DNA of 64,000 nt from Streptomyces sp. NRRL F-5135 (lineage in GTDB: Bacteria; Actinomycetota; Actinomycetes; Streptomycetales; Streptomycetaceae). The first letter of the stretch is position 1; each line of letters starts with the position of its first letter. The stretch spans positions 124,001-188,000 of the forward strand of contig NZ_JOHR01000013.1 of NCBI RefSeq assembly GCF_000719775.1, in the 5' to 3' direction. The position numbers and the translations under genes were made by a program. Below are positions 23,800 to 32,324 of this stretch, piece after piece. Below the pieces are notes generated by a model, which worked only from the letters and a program-made list of their open reading frames with translations, did no database searches and had not been told where the DNA came from.

Positions 23800-24636
23800 A
23801 TGGCGCGAGCGGAAAACAAGGAAACGGCGGGCCCGACGACACGGCTGGTGGCGGATATCGCCCGCCTGATGCGTATCCGGAAGGGCTGGACGCAGGAACA
23901 ACTGGGCAAGCAACTGGGATTCTCGGGTGCGGCGGTGAGCGCGATGGAAACGTGCGCGCAGCCGGCGAGCGACGACATGCTGGTGGCGCTGGAGCGGGTG
24001 CTCGGGGAGGGGATGGGAATCTTCGAGCAGGCGAGGCGGTACGTACGGCTGGACAAGTACCCTAAGCAGTTCAAGGACTACGTGCTGCTGGAGCAGATCG
24101 CGCTCAGCCTGCACCTGTTCTCGACGTTGGTCGTGCACGGCCTGTTCCAGACGGAGGAGTACGCAAAGGCATTGATCACCGGCGGGTACCCGCCGCCCTC
24201 CGCCGAGCGGGTGGACGAGCTGGTCGAAGCCAGGATGGCCAGGAAGGCACTCTTCGACCGGGAGCCGATGGCCCTGATCGAGCTCATCCTGGAAGAGGGG
24301 ATGCTGCGTCGGCCGATCGGCAACTGGCAGATCATGCGTGAGCAGTTGCGATACCTGGCCGACTGCGCACGCAGGCGCAATGTCACCATTCAGGTGCTCC
24401 CGCAGCACTGCGGGCTGAGCGGAGAGCATGCCGGTGCATACGGCGACATGACTCTGCTGGAGACCCCGGATCACAACCACCTCGTCTACCTGGAGCCGCA
24501 GGACGAGAGCCTGCTGATCAAGGACCCTGCAAAGGTGAGCACATACGCCCAGCGTTATGCGAAAATCCGAGCACAGGCCCTGGGGCCTCGGGAATCGCTG
24601 GGCCTCATCGAGCAGTTGGCAGGAGAGCAGCAATGA
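23800..24636 (+). CDS. XRE family regulator with DUF5753 domain (Scr1/WhiJ-like), copy 1
   Basis: 278 residues. N-terminal helix-turn-helix (VADIARLMRIRKGWTQEQLGKQLGFSGAAVSAMETCAQPASDDMLVALERVL, ~13-65), then DUF5753 (LLEQIALSLHLFSTLVVHGLFQTEEYAKALI...LYLE...), ending in ALGPRESLGLIEQLAGEQ. Such proteins are paralogues of WhiJ and act with a small DUF397 partner in development or as toxin-antitoxin-like pairs. Its stop overlaps the start of the DUF397 gene (ATGA), so the pair is coupled. Target genes unknown. Confidence 0.88.
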   Translation: MARAENKETAGPTTRLVADIARLMRIRKGWTQEQLGKQLGFSGAAVSAMETCAQPASDDMLVALERVLGEGMGIFEQARRYVRLDKYPKQFKDYVLLEQIALSLHLFSTLVVHGLFQTEEYAKALITGGYPPPSAERVDELVEARMARKALFDREPMALIELILEEGMLRRPIGNWQIMREQLRYLADCARRRNVTIQVLPQHCGLSGEHAGAYGDMTLLETPDHNHLVYLEPQDESLLIKDPAKVSTYAQRYAKIRAQALGPRESLGLIEQLAGEQQ

Positions 24637-24869
24637 GCGACACCCTGCGGTGGTTCAAGTCCAGCTACAGCAGTTCCAGCGGCGGCCAATGCATTGAGGT
24701 CGCCTTCGACTGGCACAAGTCCAGCTACAGCAGCCCCAGCGGCGGCGAGTGCGTCGAGGTCGCCGCCTGCCCCCACGCCGTCCACATCCGCGACTCGAAG
24801 AACAGCGAGGGCCCCACCTTCGCCGTCACCCCGACGGCCTGGTCCGCGTTCCTCACCTGGACGGACTGA
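24633..24869 (+). CDS. DUF397 protein with a duplicated N-terminal motif
   Basis: 78 residues, overlapping the XRE gene by 4 bp. DUF397 usually starts WxKSSYSxxxGGxCVEVA; here the motif is present twice in tandem (WFKSSYSSSSGGQCIEVAFD then WHKSSYSSPSGGECVEVAAC) before the rest of the domain (VHIRDSKNSEGPTFAVTPTAWSAFLTW). Partner of the upstream regulator; small and cytoplasmic. Compare the single-motif copy at 56843. Confidence 0.9.
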   Translation: MSDTLRWFKSSYSSSSGGQCIEVAFDWHKSSYSSPSGGECVEVAACPHAVHIRDSKNSEGPTFAVTPTAWSAFLTWTD

Positions 24870-24972
24870 CGCCCGCCGCGGGGCCGGGCCGGGAGCGCGT
24901 ATCGCCCTCGGCCCCGCTCGGGGCAGCGTTCGTCCCACCCCAGGCAACCCCCGGAGAGGAACGGACGCACGC

Positions 24973-25329
24973 ATGTTCACCGCCTACGTGGTCGTCACCG
25001 TCACCACCATCCTGGCCAACGCGGCCATCGCCGTCGCGGACGTGCTGCGCGCGGAGTTCGTCCTCGCCAACTCGGCCGAGGTCCACGTTCCCGTCACCTG
25101 GCTGCCGTGGCTCGCCGCGCTCAAGGCCGCTGGGGCCGTCGGGCTGTTGATCGGCCTGCTCGGCATTCGCCCACTCGGCATCGCCGCCGCGGCCGGGCTC
25201 GTACTGTTCTTCATCGGCGCCGTGGCCACGCACGTGCGGGCCCGCGTCTTCCACAACATCGCCTTCCCAGGCGCTTACCTGGGGCTCGCCGTCGCGTCGC
25301 TGACTCTCGCCGTCCTTGCCGGAGGGTGA
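24973..25329 (+). CDS. DoxX-like integral membrane protein
   Basis: 118 residues with four predicted membrane helices: AYVVVTVTTILANAAIAVADVL, WLPWLAALKAAGAVGLLIGLLG, LGIAAAAGLVLFFIGAVATHV and GAYLGLAVASLTLAVLA. The RARVFHNIAFPG loop is typical of the DoxX/DUF4267-type family. GGAGAGGA lies about 10 bases before the ATG. Function in redox or membrane stress is suspected for the family but not shown. Followed 50 bp on by the SRPBCC gene in the same direction, but that gene has its own promoter. Confidence 0.75.
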   Translation: MFTAYVVVTVTTILANAAIAVADVLRAEFVLANSAEVHVPVTWLPWLAALKAAGAVGLLIGLLGIRPLGIAAAAGLVLFFIGAVATHVRARVFHNIAFPGAYLGLAVASLTLAVLAGG

Positions 25330-25367
25330 CGTCATCGACGGGCGGACCGGCTGTCGTACCCCGAACC

Positions 25368-25380
25368 TAGAATCACGCCA
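25368..25380 (+). promoter_or_regulatory. Promoter of a probable leaderless mRNA
   Basis: TAGAAT at 25368-25373 is a near-consensus -10 element; six bases later the ATG at 25380 begins, leaving no room for a ribosome site. Confidence 0.55.
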
Positions 25381-25865
25381 TGGGAAGGACCGACAGGACC
25401 GACAGGACCGACCGCGCGGGACTGGTGATCGCGGCGCCGCAGACGACCGTCTACGACGCCCTCCTCACCCCGGAGGCCCTTGAGGCCTGGCTGCCGCCGG
25501 ACGGCATGCGCGGGCGGATCGAGCGGTGGGACCCTCGGACCGGTGGCGGGTTCCGGATGGTCCTCACCTACCTCGACCCCACCGGCAGTCCCGGCAAGAC
25601 GTCGGACGCGACGGATGTCGTCGATGTCAGGTTCGCCGATCTGATACCGCCGGAGCGCGTGGTGCAGCGGGCCGTGTTCGAGGCCGACGACCCGTCGTAC
25701 GCGGGCACGATGACGATGACCTGGCACCTCGCCGCCACGGGCGAGGGAACCGAGGTGACCGTCACCGCCACGGACGTGCCGCCCGGCATCGACCAGGCGG
25801 ACCACGAGACCGCGATCGCTGCCTCGCTGGCCAACCTCGCGTCGTACGTGGAAGCGGCCGGCTGA
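25380..25865 (+). CDS. SRPBCC (AHSA1-like) domain protein
   Basis: 161 residues. After a short TDRTDRTD leader, the START/AHSA1 fold is clear: VIAAPQTTVYDALLTPEALEAWLPPDGM, DVRFADLIPPERVVQRAVFEADDPSYAGTMTMTWHLAATGEGTEVTVTATDVPPGI and a C-terminal helix with LANLASYVEAA. These proteins bind a hydrophobic ligand in a helix-grip fold. A TAGAAT box sits 6 bases before the ATG with no Shine-Dalgarno sequence, so translation is probably leaderless. Confidence 0.85.
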   Translation: MGRTDRTDRTDRAGLVIAAPQTTVYDALLTPEALEAWLPPDGMRGRIERWDPRTGGGFRMVLTYLDPTGSPGKTSDATDVVDVRFADLIPPERVVQRAVFEADDPSYAGTMTMTWHLAATGEGTEVTVTATDVPPGIDQADHETAIAASLANLASYVEAAG

Positions 25866-25946
25866 GACCTCGCCCCCACCGGCCCGCCCGCCAGGCGCGG
25901 GCCCGGGGCGCGCACACCACCCCGGTCCCGCGCCGTTCGCCTCCGG

Positions 25947-26348
25947 TCAGTTCCTCTCGGGCAGCCTGATCGTCCGTACGAGCGGCATGTCGGCGTACAG
26001 CTCCGGCATCGTCGTCAGCACCGGGCGGCCGTCCGGGTAGTCCAGCGTCGGCCGGGACAGGTAGATCGCCTGGCCGAGACGCAGTTCGACCCCGTCGCGG
26101 ACCAGTGCCCCCACGGCCGACGCTCCCGCGAAGTCCAGCTCGACGATCTCTGCGGCCGGGAGCGCGCCGACGTGGTCGGCCAGCCCCTTGCGCAGGCCGT
26201 CGGCGGCGGCGAGGGACAGCGCCGGTACGTAGACGTGCCGGGTCGGGCCGTGCTGGCGGTTGGACACGAACTGCGAGGCGAGCCGGTTGCCCGCGCCCAG
26301 CGCGAGGAGTGCGGTCTCGTCGTAGATCACCGCTGTGGAACCGGTCAC
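25947..26348 (-). CDS. PIN-domain-like toxin of a type II TA pair (degenerate)
   Basis: 133 residues from GTG 26348. The N-terminus (TAVIYDETALLALGAGN) fits the first strand and catalytic Asp of a PIN nuclease, and AIYLSRPTLDYPDGRPVLTTMP the end of the domain, but the other acidic residues are not at clear positions, so RNase activity is doubtful. Its GTG overlaps the stop of the antitoxin gene (GTGA), the usual TA order with antitoxin first. Identified mainly by that pairing. Confidence 0.6.
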   Translation of the reverse strand: MTGSTAVIYDETALLALGAGNRLASQFVSNRQHGPTRHVYVPALSLAAADGLRKGLADHVGALPAAEIVELDFAGASAVGALVRDGVELRLGQAIYLSRPTLDYPDGRPVLTTMPELYADMPLVRTIRLPERN

Positions 26349-26608
26349 AGGCTGTCCACAGGCCGGCCGGCCTCCAGCTCCTGCCAGACCTTCTCCACCC
26401 GGTCGTGGTCCTCGTCGGTGAGCGTGACGCCGAAGTGCGTCTCGCAGTACGCCTTGGTCTCCTCGTAGCGCTTGCGCAGCTCCTCCCGCGTCGGCGTCGC
26501 GCCCGCCAGTTCGGCGATCAGATCGCGCATCGTCAGTCCACGCTCGCGGGCGAGGACCATGAGGCGGTCGCGGACGGCGGGGTCGACCTTGACGGTGGTG
26601 TCAGCCAT
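26345..26608 (-). CDS. Ribbon-helix-helix-type antitoxin
   Basis: 87 residues from ATG 26608. MADTTVKVDPAVRDRLMVLARERGLTMRDLIAEL is a short ribbon-helix-helix DNA-binding unit; the acidic remainder (THFGVTLTDEDHDRVEKVWQELEAGRPVDSL) would bind the toxin. The GTATACC direct repeats next to the start overlap the -10 box and are the expected autoregulatory operator. Confidence 0.75.
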   Translation of the reverse strand: MADTTVKVDPAVRDRLMVLARERGLTMRDLIAELAGATPTREELRKRYEETKAYCETHFGVTLTDEDHDRVEKVWQELEAGRPVDSL

Positions 26609-26614
26609 GACCAC

Positions 26615-26633
26615 AGTATACCTGCGGTATACC
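26615..26633 (-). promoter_or_regulatory. TA operon promoter/operator
   Basis: Two GTATACC copies (26616-26622 and 26627-26633), each centred on the palindrome GTATAC and 11 bp apart (one turn), overlap a TATACT -10 element (26620-26615 on the minus strand) six bases before the antitoxin ATG. This spacing is typical of ribbon-helix-helix operators. Confidence 0.6.
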
Positions 26634-26710
26634 ATCTCGGTCGGCCGTTCCAGTTGAAGGGTCATCTCACTCTCTTCGGGTTGGCCCGCCTCCTTGTGGG
26701 GCGGGAAGCT

Positions 26711-27676
26711 TCAGCCGGTGGCGCAGGGCGCCGTCGGCGCGGTCACCGCGCCCGCCAACGCCGCGCGGACCAGCGCGCCGCCCTTGCGCGCCGCGTCCAT
26801 GAAGCCGCGCGTCTCGGGCGCGGGGGCGGACGACGGGGCCGCGCAGGCGCGGCAGTCGGACGACGGCGGCAGGGGTGTGCCGCAGCGCTCGCACTCGTCG
26901 CGTACCGGCGGCGGAGGCGGCGGGGCCGGCAGCTTGCGGCGGAGGCGGTTCGCGAGCAGGCCCGGCGCCGAGCGGACGTCTTCGGGCAGCCCGGCCGTCA
27001 GCGCCTGGCGCAGTCGCGCGTCGCTCGCGCCCGCCGCCCGCCACTCCTCGACCAGGGGCGCCAGCCGTACCGCCTCGGCCGTACCGAGTGCGAGCCGTAC
27101 ATCGCGGCGGCCGAGCGAGAGCAGCAACTCGGTGGCGGACCTGAGCTGTTCGGGGACGGAACCCTTTGGTGCCCGCGCCGCACGCGCCACCCGCGCCCGC
27201 CCCCGCCCCCGGCCTCGACTCCGACCCGGCGCCGGTGCGGGGTCGGGGGAGGGAGGTTCTTGTCCCCCAGTCTTTTCTTCCAGGGGAAGCGGGCCCGATC
27301 CGCCGGAGTCCCCCTCTCCGGAGGCCAGGTTTCGGCCATTTCCGTCCTGGTCGTCGACCGCCGCGCCGCCTCCCCCGTTCGAGTACGGGGCGTCGAACAC
27401 CTCGTACACCGTGGAGAACCGTCCGGTCTCGCGATCCTTGGCGACCACCCGGCGCAGATAGCGGGATTCCTCCAGCTCACGCAGGGATTCGGCGATCCGG
27501 GCCCGGCCCTCCTTGCGTAACTCGGCCAGCGAACGGATCGAACTGCGGGCCCCGTTCGGGAGGCTCAGCAGGTACATCAGTACGCCTGCCGCACACCACG
27601 AGATGGTGTGGTCGCGCAACAGCGCGTTGGCGAAGGTCGAGAAGGAACGCGTGGGCGTTGTACGGTGAATGCGCAT
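26711..27676 (-). CDS. Winged-helix DNA-binding protein with C-terminal zinc ribbon (paralogue 2)
   Basis: 321 residues from ATG 27676 (MRIHRTTPTRSFSTFANALLRDHTISWCAAGVLMYLLSLP); no ribosome site is seen. Winged helix in residues 15-90 (IRSLAELRKEGRARIAESLRELEESRYLRRVVAKD), acidic/Arg-rich linker, helical domain (LLLSLGRRDVRLALGTAEAVRLAPLVEEWRAAGASDARLRQALTAGLP), then ECERCGTPLPPSSDCRACAAP zinc ribbon. Same layout as the genes at 6084 and 54024. A 21-bp motif shared with the 54024 copy lies ~270 bp upstream. Probably a transcription regulator with unknown target. Confidence 0.65.
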   Translation of the reverse strand: MRIHRTTPTRSFSTFANALLRDHTISWCAAGVLMYLLSLPNGARSSIRSLAELRKEGRARIAESLRELEESRYLRRVVAKDRETGRFSTVYEVFDAPYSNGGGGAAVDDQDGNGRNLASGEGDSGGSGPLPLEEKTGGQEPPSPDPAPAPGRSRGRGRGRARVARAARAPKGSVPEQLRSATELLLSLGRRDVRLALGTAEAVRLAPLVEEWRAAGASDARLRQALTAGLPEDVRSAPGLLANRLRRKLPAPPPPPPVRDECERCGTPLPPSSDCRACAAPSSAPAPETRGFMDAARKGGALVRAALAGAVTAPTAPCATG

Positions 27677-27946
27677 TGGAGGTGGGTGCTTTCCTCTGGT
27701 GCCAAACCCCCGGATGTTGGCGCATCGCGGGGGCATTTTCATGGCTTGTCGGGGCCGGGCGGAATCCCCGCTCGGCAACTGGCGTGACTGTAACGCCACG
27801 CACCGTGACGAGCGCAAGTTCCCTCCCCACGGCCAGGACCCGGCGCCCGGGCCCTGGGCCTTCGGGCATCAAACCCCTTCTGACCTGCCCGTTCCTCCCA
27901 TGTCGTCACCGCGCGACACACACGGCAACGCAGGAGACGCATCAAG

Positions 27947-27967
27947 GTAGTTCACCCGCCGGAGTGA
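27947..27967 (-). promoter_or_regulatory. 21-bp motif shared with the region upstream of winged-helix paralogue 3
   Basis: On the plus strand GTAGTTCACCCGCCGG followed by AGTGA; it matches 55231-55251 at 20 of 21 positions. Both lie upstream of winged-helix/zinc-ribbon genes on the minus strand. Confidence 0.55.
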
Positions 27968-27980
27968 TTCCGCGACATAA

Positions 27981-28028
27981 GAGAACCGCCCCGGCCGGCC
28001 TGTCGTCCTGGCCACCGGGGCGGTTCTC
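27981..28028 (-). terminator. Terminator of purA
   Basis: GAGAACCGCCCCGG (27981-27994) pairs perfectly with CCGGGGCGGTTCTC (28015-28028), a 14-bp stem about 90 bp after the purA stop. Confidence 0.75.
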
Positions 28029-28120
28029 GCTGTACGCGCTGTTGTCGCTGTTCCTGCTGTCTCCGCGTCTCTTGTGTCGTGCGGCGCGTTACGCGCCACC
28101 CGACACCCGACATCCTGCTC

Positions 28121-29404
28121 CTACAGGAACGAGTTGATCTGGATCGTCTCCGTACGGCCCGGGCCGACCCCGATCGCCGAGATCGGCGCGCCCGACATCT
28201 CCTCCAGCGACTTCACGTACGCCTGCGCGTTCTTGGGCAGTTCGGCGAAGGTCGTCGCCTTCGTGATGTCCTCCGACCAGCCCGGCAGGTACTCGTACAC
28301 CGGCTTCGCGTGGTGGAAGTCGGTCTGGCTGTAGGGCAGTTCCTCGACGCGCTTGCCGTCGATCTCGTACGCGACGCACACCGGGATCTGCTCCCAGCCG
28401 GTGAGGACGTCGAGCTTGGTGAGGAAGAAGTCCGTCAGGCCGTTGACCCGGGTCGCGTACCGCGCGATCACCGCGTCGAACCAGCCGCAGCGGCGGTCGC
28501 GGCCGGTCGTGACGCCGCGTTCGCCGCCGATGCGGCGCAGCGCCTCGCCGTCCTCGTCGAACAGCTCCGTCGGGAAGGGGCCGGCGCCGACGCGCGTGGT
28601 GTACGCCTTGAGGATGCCGATGACCCGGCTGATCTTCGTCGGTCCCACGCCCGCGCCCGTGCAGGCGCCGCCCGCGGTGGGGTTGGAGGAGGTGACGAAG
28701 GGGTACGTGCCGTGATCCACGTCCAGCAGGGTGCCCTGGCCGCCCTCGAAGAGGACGACCTTGCCCTCGTCGATGGCGTCGTTGAGGACGAGCGTGGTGT
28801 CGGCGACGTACGGCCGGAGCTTGTCAGCGTAGCCGAGCAGTTCCTCGACGATGCGGCCGGACTCTATGGCGCGGCGGTTGTAGAGCTTGGCGAGGATCTG
28901 GTTCTTGAAGTCGAGCGCCGCGTCGACCTTCTGGGTCAGGATGGACTCGTCGTACAGGTCCTGGACGCGGATGCCGACACGGTTGATCTTGTCGGCGTAG
29001 GTGGGGCCGATGCCACGCCCCGTCGTGCCGATCTTCCTCGATCCGAGGAACCGTTCCGTCACCTTGTCGATGGTGGTGTGGTACGGCGTGATCAGGTGGG
29101 CGTTACCGCTGAGCAGCAGCTTGGAGGTGTCGACGCCGCGCTCCTCCAGCCCGCTCAGCTCGGAGAGCAGGACGGCCGGGTCGACGACCACACCGTTGCC
29201 GATCACCGGGGTGCACCCCGGGGAGAGGATTCCGGAAGGGAGGAGATGCAGCGCGTACTTCTGGTCGCCGACGACGACGGTGTGACCGGCGTTGTTGCCC
29301 CCTTGGTAGCGCACGACATAATCCACGGAGCCGCCGAGCAGGTCGGTGGCCTTTCCCTTGCCCTCATCACCCCACTGAGCACCGAGCAGCACAAGTGCGG
29401 GCAC
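28121..29404 (-). CDS. purA: Adenylosuccinate synthetase
   Basis: 427 residues, the usual size. Start GTG 29404 ([24 protein letters not shown]) with GGAAGGGG upstream places the GDEGKGK GTP-binding motif at 12-18. Other signatures: [59 protein letters not shown] and [20 protein letters not shown]. It joins IMP and aspartate with GTP hydrolysis in AMP synthesis. Single gene unit, with its own terminator downstream, divergent from the lipid-kinase-like gene. Confidence 0.97.
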   Translation of the reverse strand: MPALVLLGAQWGDEGKGKATDLLGGSVDYVVRYQGGNNAGHTVVVGDQKYALHLLPSGILSPGCTPVIGNGVVVDPAVLLSELSGLEERGVDTSKLLLSGNAHLITPYHTTIDKVTERFLGSRKIGTTGRGIGPTYADKINRVGIRVQDLYDESILTQKVDAALDFKNQILAKLYNRRAIESGRIVEELLGYADKLRPYVADTTLVLNDAIDEGKVVLFEGGQGTLLDVDHGTYPFVTSSNPTAGGACTGAGVGPTKISRVIGILKAYTTRVGAGPFPTELFDEDGEALRRIGGERGVTTGRDRRCGWFDAVIARYATRVNGLTDFFLTKLDVLTGWEQIPVCVAYEIDGKRVEELPYSQTDFHHAKPVYEYLPGWSEDITKATTFAELPKNAQAYVKSLEEMSGAPISAIGVGPGRTETIQINSFL

Positions 29405-29632
29405 AGGCGTACACCCCTTCCGGGCGGGGCATGTCCAAGGTCGGGGGCGGACGCCGTATGCCCGCCGCAGCACGTCGCCGTGGCGCAGGACAGCGCACAC
29501 GGCTGTGCACGGATGTGCGCGTGTACGCGATCACCCGCGTACGTACGCGCCATGCGGCACAGCGGTGTACGACGTCGTACGACACGACACGTCACAGCCC
29601 GCCCGTCGAACCGGTTGCCCCGGAATAGACGA

Positions 29633-29660
29633 AGCCCCTGGCGCAATAGCGCAAGGGGCT
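29633..29660 (+). terminator. Leader hairpin before the lipid-kinase-like gene
   Basis: AGCCCCTGGCGC, loop AATA, GCGCAAGGGGCT: a 12-bp stem with one mismatch, ending 34 bases before the GTG of the next gene. Because it sits inside the leader of a rightward gene rather than after one, it may be an attenuator. Confidence 0.55.
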
Positions 29661-29694
29661 CTTGCACAAAGATGCTACCCGAGGAAGGACCGAG

Positions 29695-30627
29695 GTGTCG
29701 GCTCCGGAGCCCGCCGAAAACGGCGCGCAGCAGCTTCTGGTGTTCATCGACCCGGTCGCCCGCAGAACCGACGGTGAATCCGTGCGGATCGCGAAAGACG
29801 TGCTGGGCGCGGGTGCCGCCGTGAAGATCTGTCTTCCGGACGGGCCGGAGGAATTCGCCCGGGCGCTGGCCCGGCGGGGCAGCCGGCGGCCGGTGGTGAT
29901 CGGCGACGACCGGGCGCTGCTGCGCATGGTCGGCCAGCTGCACCGGGAGCGGGAGCTGGCCTCGGGCGCGCTGTCGGTGGTGCCGGTGGGTACGTGCGTG
30001 GATCTGGCGCGGTCGCTGGGCGTGCCGACGGGCGCGGTCGCGGCGGCGCGTGCGGTGCTGGACGGGGTGGTCCGGCGGCTGGACCTGCTGGTGGACGACA
30101 GCGACGGGGTGGTGCTGGGCGACCTGCGGATCCCGGCGCCGCCGGGGACGCACCGGGGGACGGGAGCGCACCGGAGGACGGGGGCGGCGGGTGACGGGGC
30201 CGGGGCCGAGGAGTTCACCGCCGGTCTCGGTCCCGCGGCGTCGTCCGTGTGGCACACGTGCCGCTCGCTGGTGCGCACGCTGGTACGGCCGGTCCCGGGC
30301 GTGGCGGGCGCGCGGGCGCACCGGCTGCGGGTCGAGGCGGACGGGGTGCTGCTGAGCGACCTGGACGAGCCGGTGTCCGGCGTGACGGTCCGCTCGCGCG
30401 ACGGGCGCGCCGAGGTGGTGATCCGTACGCAGGACACGGAGGAGCCGCGCCGGGCGAGCGCGCTGTCGGTGACGGTGTCGGGGGCCGATTTCCGCTACCA
30501 CGCGGACGCGCGGGTGACGGGGCCGGTACGGACGCGCACGTGGACGCTGCGGCCGGCGGGCTGGGGGCTGACGCTCCCGGCGTCCGCGCCGGAGGCGGCG
30601 CGAGTGCCGGGCCCCGGGGACGGCTGA
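29695..30627 (+). CDS. Diacylglycerol/lipid-kinase-like protein with a degenerate catalytic motif
   Basis: 310 residues from GTG 29695 (MSAPEPAENGAQQLLVFIDPVARRTDGESVRIAKDVL), with GGAAGG upstream. Fold similarity: N-terminal VFIDPVA... resembles the NP-loop of DAGK catalytic domains, and the C-terminal half is beta-rich (LLSDLDEPVSGVTVRSRDGRAEVVIRTQD). The GGDGT nucleotide motif is replaced by GDDRALLRMVG, so kinase activity is doubtful. It is divergent from purA and carries a strong hairpin in its leader. Could be a pseudoenzyme that binds lipid or nucleotide. Confidence 0.7.
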   Translation: MSAPEPAENGAQQLLVFIDPVARRTDGESVRIAKDVLGAGAAVKICLPDGPEEFARALARRGSRRPVVIGDDRALLRMVGQLHRERELASGALSVVPVGTCVDLARSLGVPTGAVAAARAVLDGVVRRLDLLVDDSDGVVLGDLRIPAPPGTHRGTGAHRRTGAAGDGAGAEEFTAGLGPAASSVWHTCRSLVRTLVRPVPGVAGARAHRLRVEADGVLLSDLDEPVSGVTVRSRDGRAEVVIRTQDTEEPRRASALSVTVSGADFRYHADARVTGPVRTRTWTLRPAGWGLTLPASAPEAARVPGPGDG

Positions 30628-30633
30628 GGGGAG

Positions 30634-31248
30634 TCAGCGCCGGTCCGCCCCCGCCCCCGCCTCCTCGTTCGCTTTTCCGTTCGTCTCCGCGGGCGCTTCC
30701 GTTCCCGCGTGCGCTTCCGTTCGCGCCCTCACCTCGGTCTTCGCGGCCCGCGCCCGTAGCTCGTCCTGACGGACCTTCCAGCGGTCCATCATCGCGAGCA
30801 ATTCCTCCTGCACGAACTCGAAGAAGGCGACGGACTCCGCCATCCGCTCCCCCGCCGGCGTGTCCCTGCCCAGCGTGTCGGCCCCGTCCCGCAGGACGGT
30901 CGCCCAGCGGTGCATGATCCGGTCCCGCGCCGTGAAGGTGCCGTACCAGATGTCGGGGTACAGGCGGTAGCGGTCGCGCCGGGTACCCGGGTCGCGCTCC
31001 CTGCTGATCATGTTGACCTGGATGAGGTAGCGGACCGCGCCCGATACGGCCGCCGGGCTGATGCTGAGCCGCTCGCTCAGCTCCGCCGAGGTCATGCTCG
31101 CGTCGTCGGAGGCCGTCAGCGCGGCGAAGACCCGGGCGGCCGCCCGCTGCATCCCGGCCTCGGTCATCTCGGCCGCGAAGCGTTCCGTGAAGCGGGACAC
31201 CGCCTCCGGGTCGCGCGGCGCGCCGACCGCGTTCTCCGTTCCGCTCAT
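30634..31248 (-). CDS. MarR/GbsR family regulator
   Basis: 204 residues from ATG 31248 (MSGTENAVGAPRDPEAVSRFTERFAAEMTEAGMQRAAARVFAAL) with AGGA upstream. Winged helix at ~45-90 (MTSAELSERLSISPAAVSGAVRYLIQVNMISRERDPGTRRDRY), C-terminal helices and a charged tail. Divergent, with 116 bp between, from the ABC exporter genes, which it very likely controls; the tail beyond residue ~170 is Glu/Ala-rich. Confidence 0.87.
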   Translation of the reverse strand: MSGTENAVGAPRDPEAVSRFTERFAAEMTEAGMQRAAARVFAALTASDDASMTSAELSERLSISPAAVSGAVRYLIQVNMISRERDPGTRRDRYRLYPDIWYGTFTARDRIMHRWATVLRDGADTLGRDTPAGERMAESVAFFEFVQEELLAMMDRWKVRQDELRARAAKTEVRARTEAHAGTEAPAETNGKANEEAGAGADRR

Positions 31249-31340
31249 CGTCCTCATCTCCCTCATCGACCTTGTCACCCGCCCGGGCTCCTTTCGATCT
31301 TACCCGGGCCTTTTTACGCTTCCTTAACTTCACAAATTTC

Positions 31341-31359
31341 TGAACAAAGCGTACGTTCA
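31341..31359. promoter_or_regulatory. Possible operator in the MarR/ABC divergent region
   Basis: TGAAC-N9-GTTCA in an AT-rich stretch ending five bases before the ABC ATPase ATG. The surrounding 31310-31364 is by far the most AT-rich part of this region and must hold the rightward promoter. Confidence 0.4.
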
Positions 31360-31364
31360 AAATC

Positions 31365-32324
31365 ATGACAAAGGCAATCAGCGTCGCCGGGCTGCACAAG
31401 TCGTTCGGGCGGACGCATGCGCTGGACGGCCTCGACCTGGCCGTCGAGACCGGCGAGGTGCACGGCTTCCTCGGGCCCAACGGCGCGGGCAAGTCCACCG
31501 CCATCCGGGTGCTGCTCGGACTGTTGCGCGCCGACTCCGGCGCCGCCCGGGTGCTGGGCCGGGACCCGTGGAAGGACGCGGTCGACCTGCACCGGCGCGT
31601 GGCCTACGTACCGGGGGACGTGACCCTGTGGCGCAACCTCTCCGGCGGCGAGGTCATCGACCTGTACGGCCGCCTGCGCGGCAGTCTCGACAGGGCCCGG
31701 CGGGACCGGCTCGTCGAGCGTTTCGAGCTCGACCCGACCAAGAAGGGGCGTACGTACTCCAAGGGCAACCGCCAGAAGGTCGCCCTGGTCGCCGCGTTCG
31801 CCTCCGACGTGGACCTGCTCATCCTGGACGAACCGACCTCCGGGCTCGACCCGCTGATGGAGGAGGTCTTCCAGAGCTGTGTCGCCGAGGAGCGCGACCG
31901 GGGGCGTACCGTCCTGCTCTCCAGCCATGTGCTCAGCGAGGTCGAGGCGTTGTGCGACCGGGTGAGCATCATCCGCAAGGGCGCGACCGTGGAGTCCGGC
32001 TCGCTCTCCCAGCTGCGCCACCTGACGCGGACGAGCGTGAGCGCGGAACTCGCGGAACCGCTCGCGGGATCGCCGAACGGACTGGCCGGGCTGGCCGGTG
32101 TGCACGACCTCGACGTCCGGGGGAACCGGGTGCGGCTCCAGGTCGACACCGACAAGCTCGACGCCGTACTCCGCGCGCTCAGCGCGTCCGGCATCCGCTC
32201 GCTGACCAGTACTCCGCCCACACTGGAGGAACTGTTCCTGCGCCATTACGCGCCGGAGGCGGCCGGGGGCACCGGGGCGGACGACGCCCGGCCGGAGGCC
32301 GGAGGGCGGGTGGCGTCCCGATGA
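31365..32324 (+). CDS. ABC transporter ATP-binding protein (DrrA-type drug exporter)
   Basis: 319 residues. Walker [10 protein letters not shown] (42-50), signature [11 protein letters not shown], Walker [15 protein letters not shown], and the H-loop in [11 protein letters not shown]; a C-terminal ~90-residue extension ([47 protein letters not shown]) is typical of the DrrA/CcmA group. The stop overlaps the permease ATG. Energises export of a hydrophobic compound by the partner permease; MarR/GbsR divergent regulation suggests induction by the substrate. Confidence 0.93.
   Translation: MTKAISVAGLHKSFGRTHALDGLDLAVETGEVHGFLGPNGAGKSTAIRVLLGLLRADSGAARVLGRDPWKDAVDLHRRVAYVPGDVTLWRNLSGGEVIDLYGRLRGSLDRARRDRLVERFELDPTKKGRTYSKGNRQKVALVAAFASDVDLLILDEPTSGLDPLMEEVFQSCVAEERDRGRTVLLSSHVLSEVEALCDRVSIIRKGATVESGSLSQLRHLTRTSVSAELAEPLAGSPNGLAGLAGVHDLDVRGNRVRLQVDTDKLDAVLRALSASGIRSLTSTPPTLEELFLRHYAPEAAGGTGADDARPEAGGRVASR

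Larger units (their letters stand above)
27677..28120. other. Intergenic region between winged-helix paralogue 2 and purA
   Basis: 444 bp, no gene. It has GCCAA...TTGGC (27704-27723 region) close to the winged-helix start, the conserved 21-bp motif at 27947-27967, and the purA terminator at 27981-28028. Confidence 0.55.

Noticed and set aside
23171..24869. XRE/DUF397 pair plus hypothetical gene as a phage-defence island
   Set aside because: The pair is typical of Streptomyces developmental paralogues, and there are no nuclease, integrase or other defence genes nearby.
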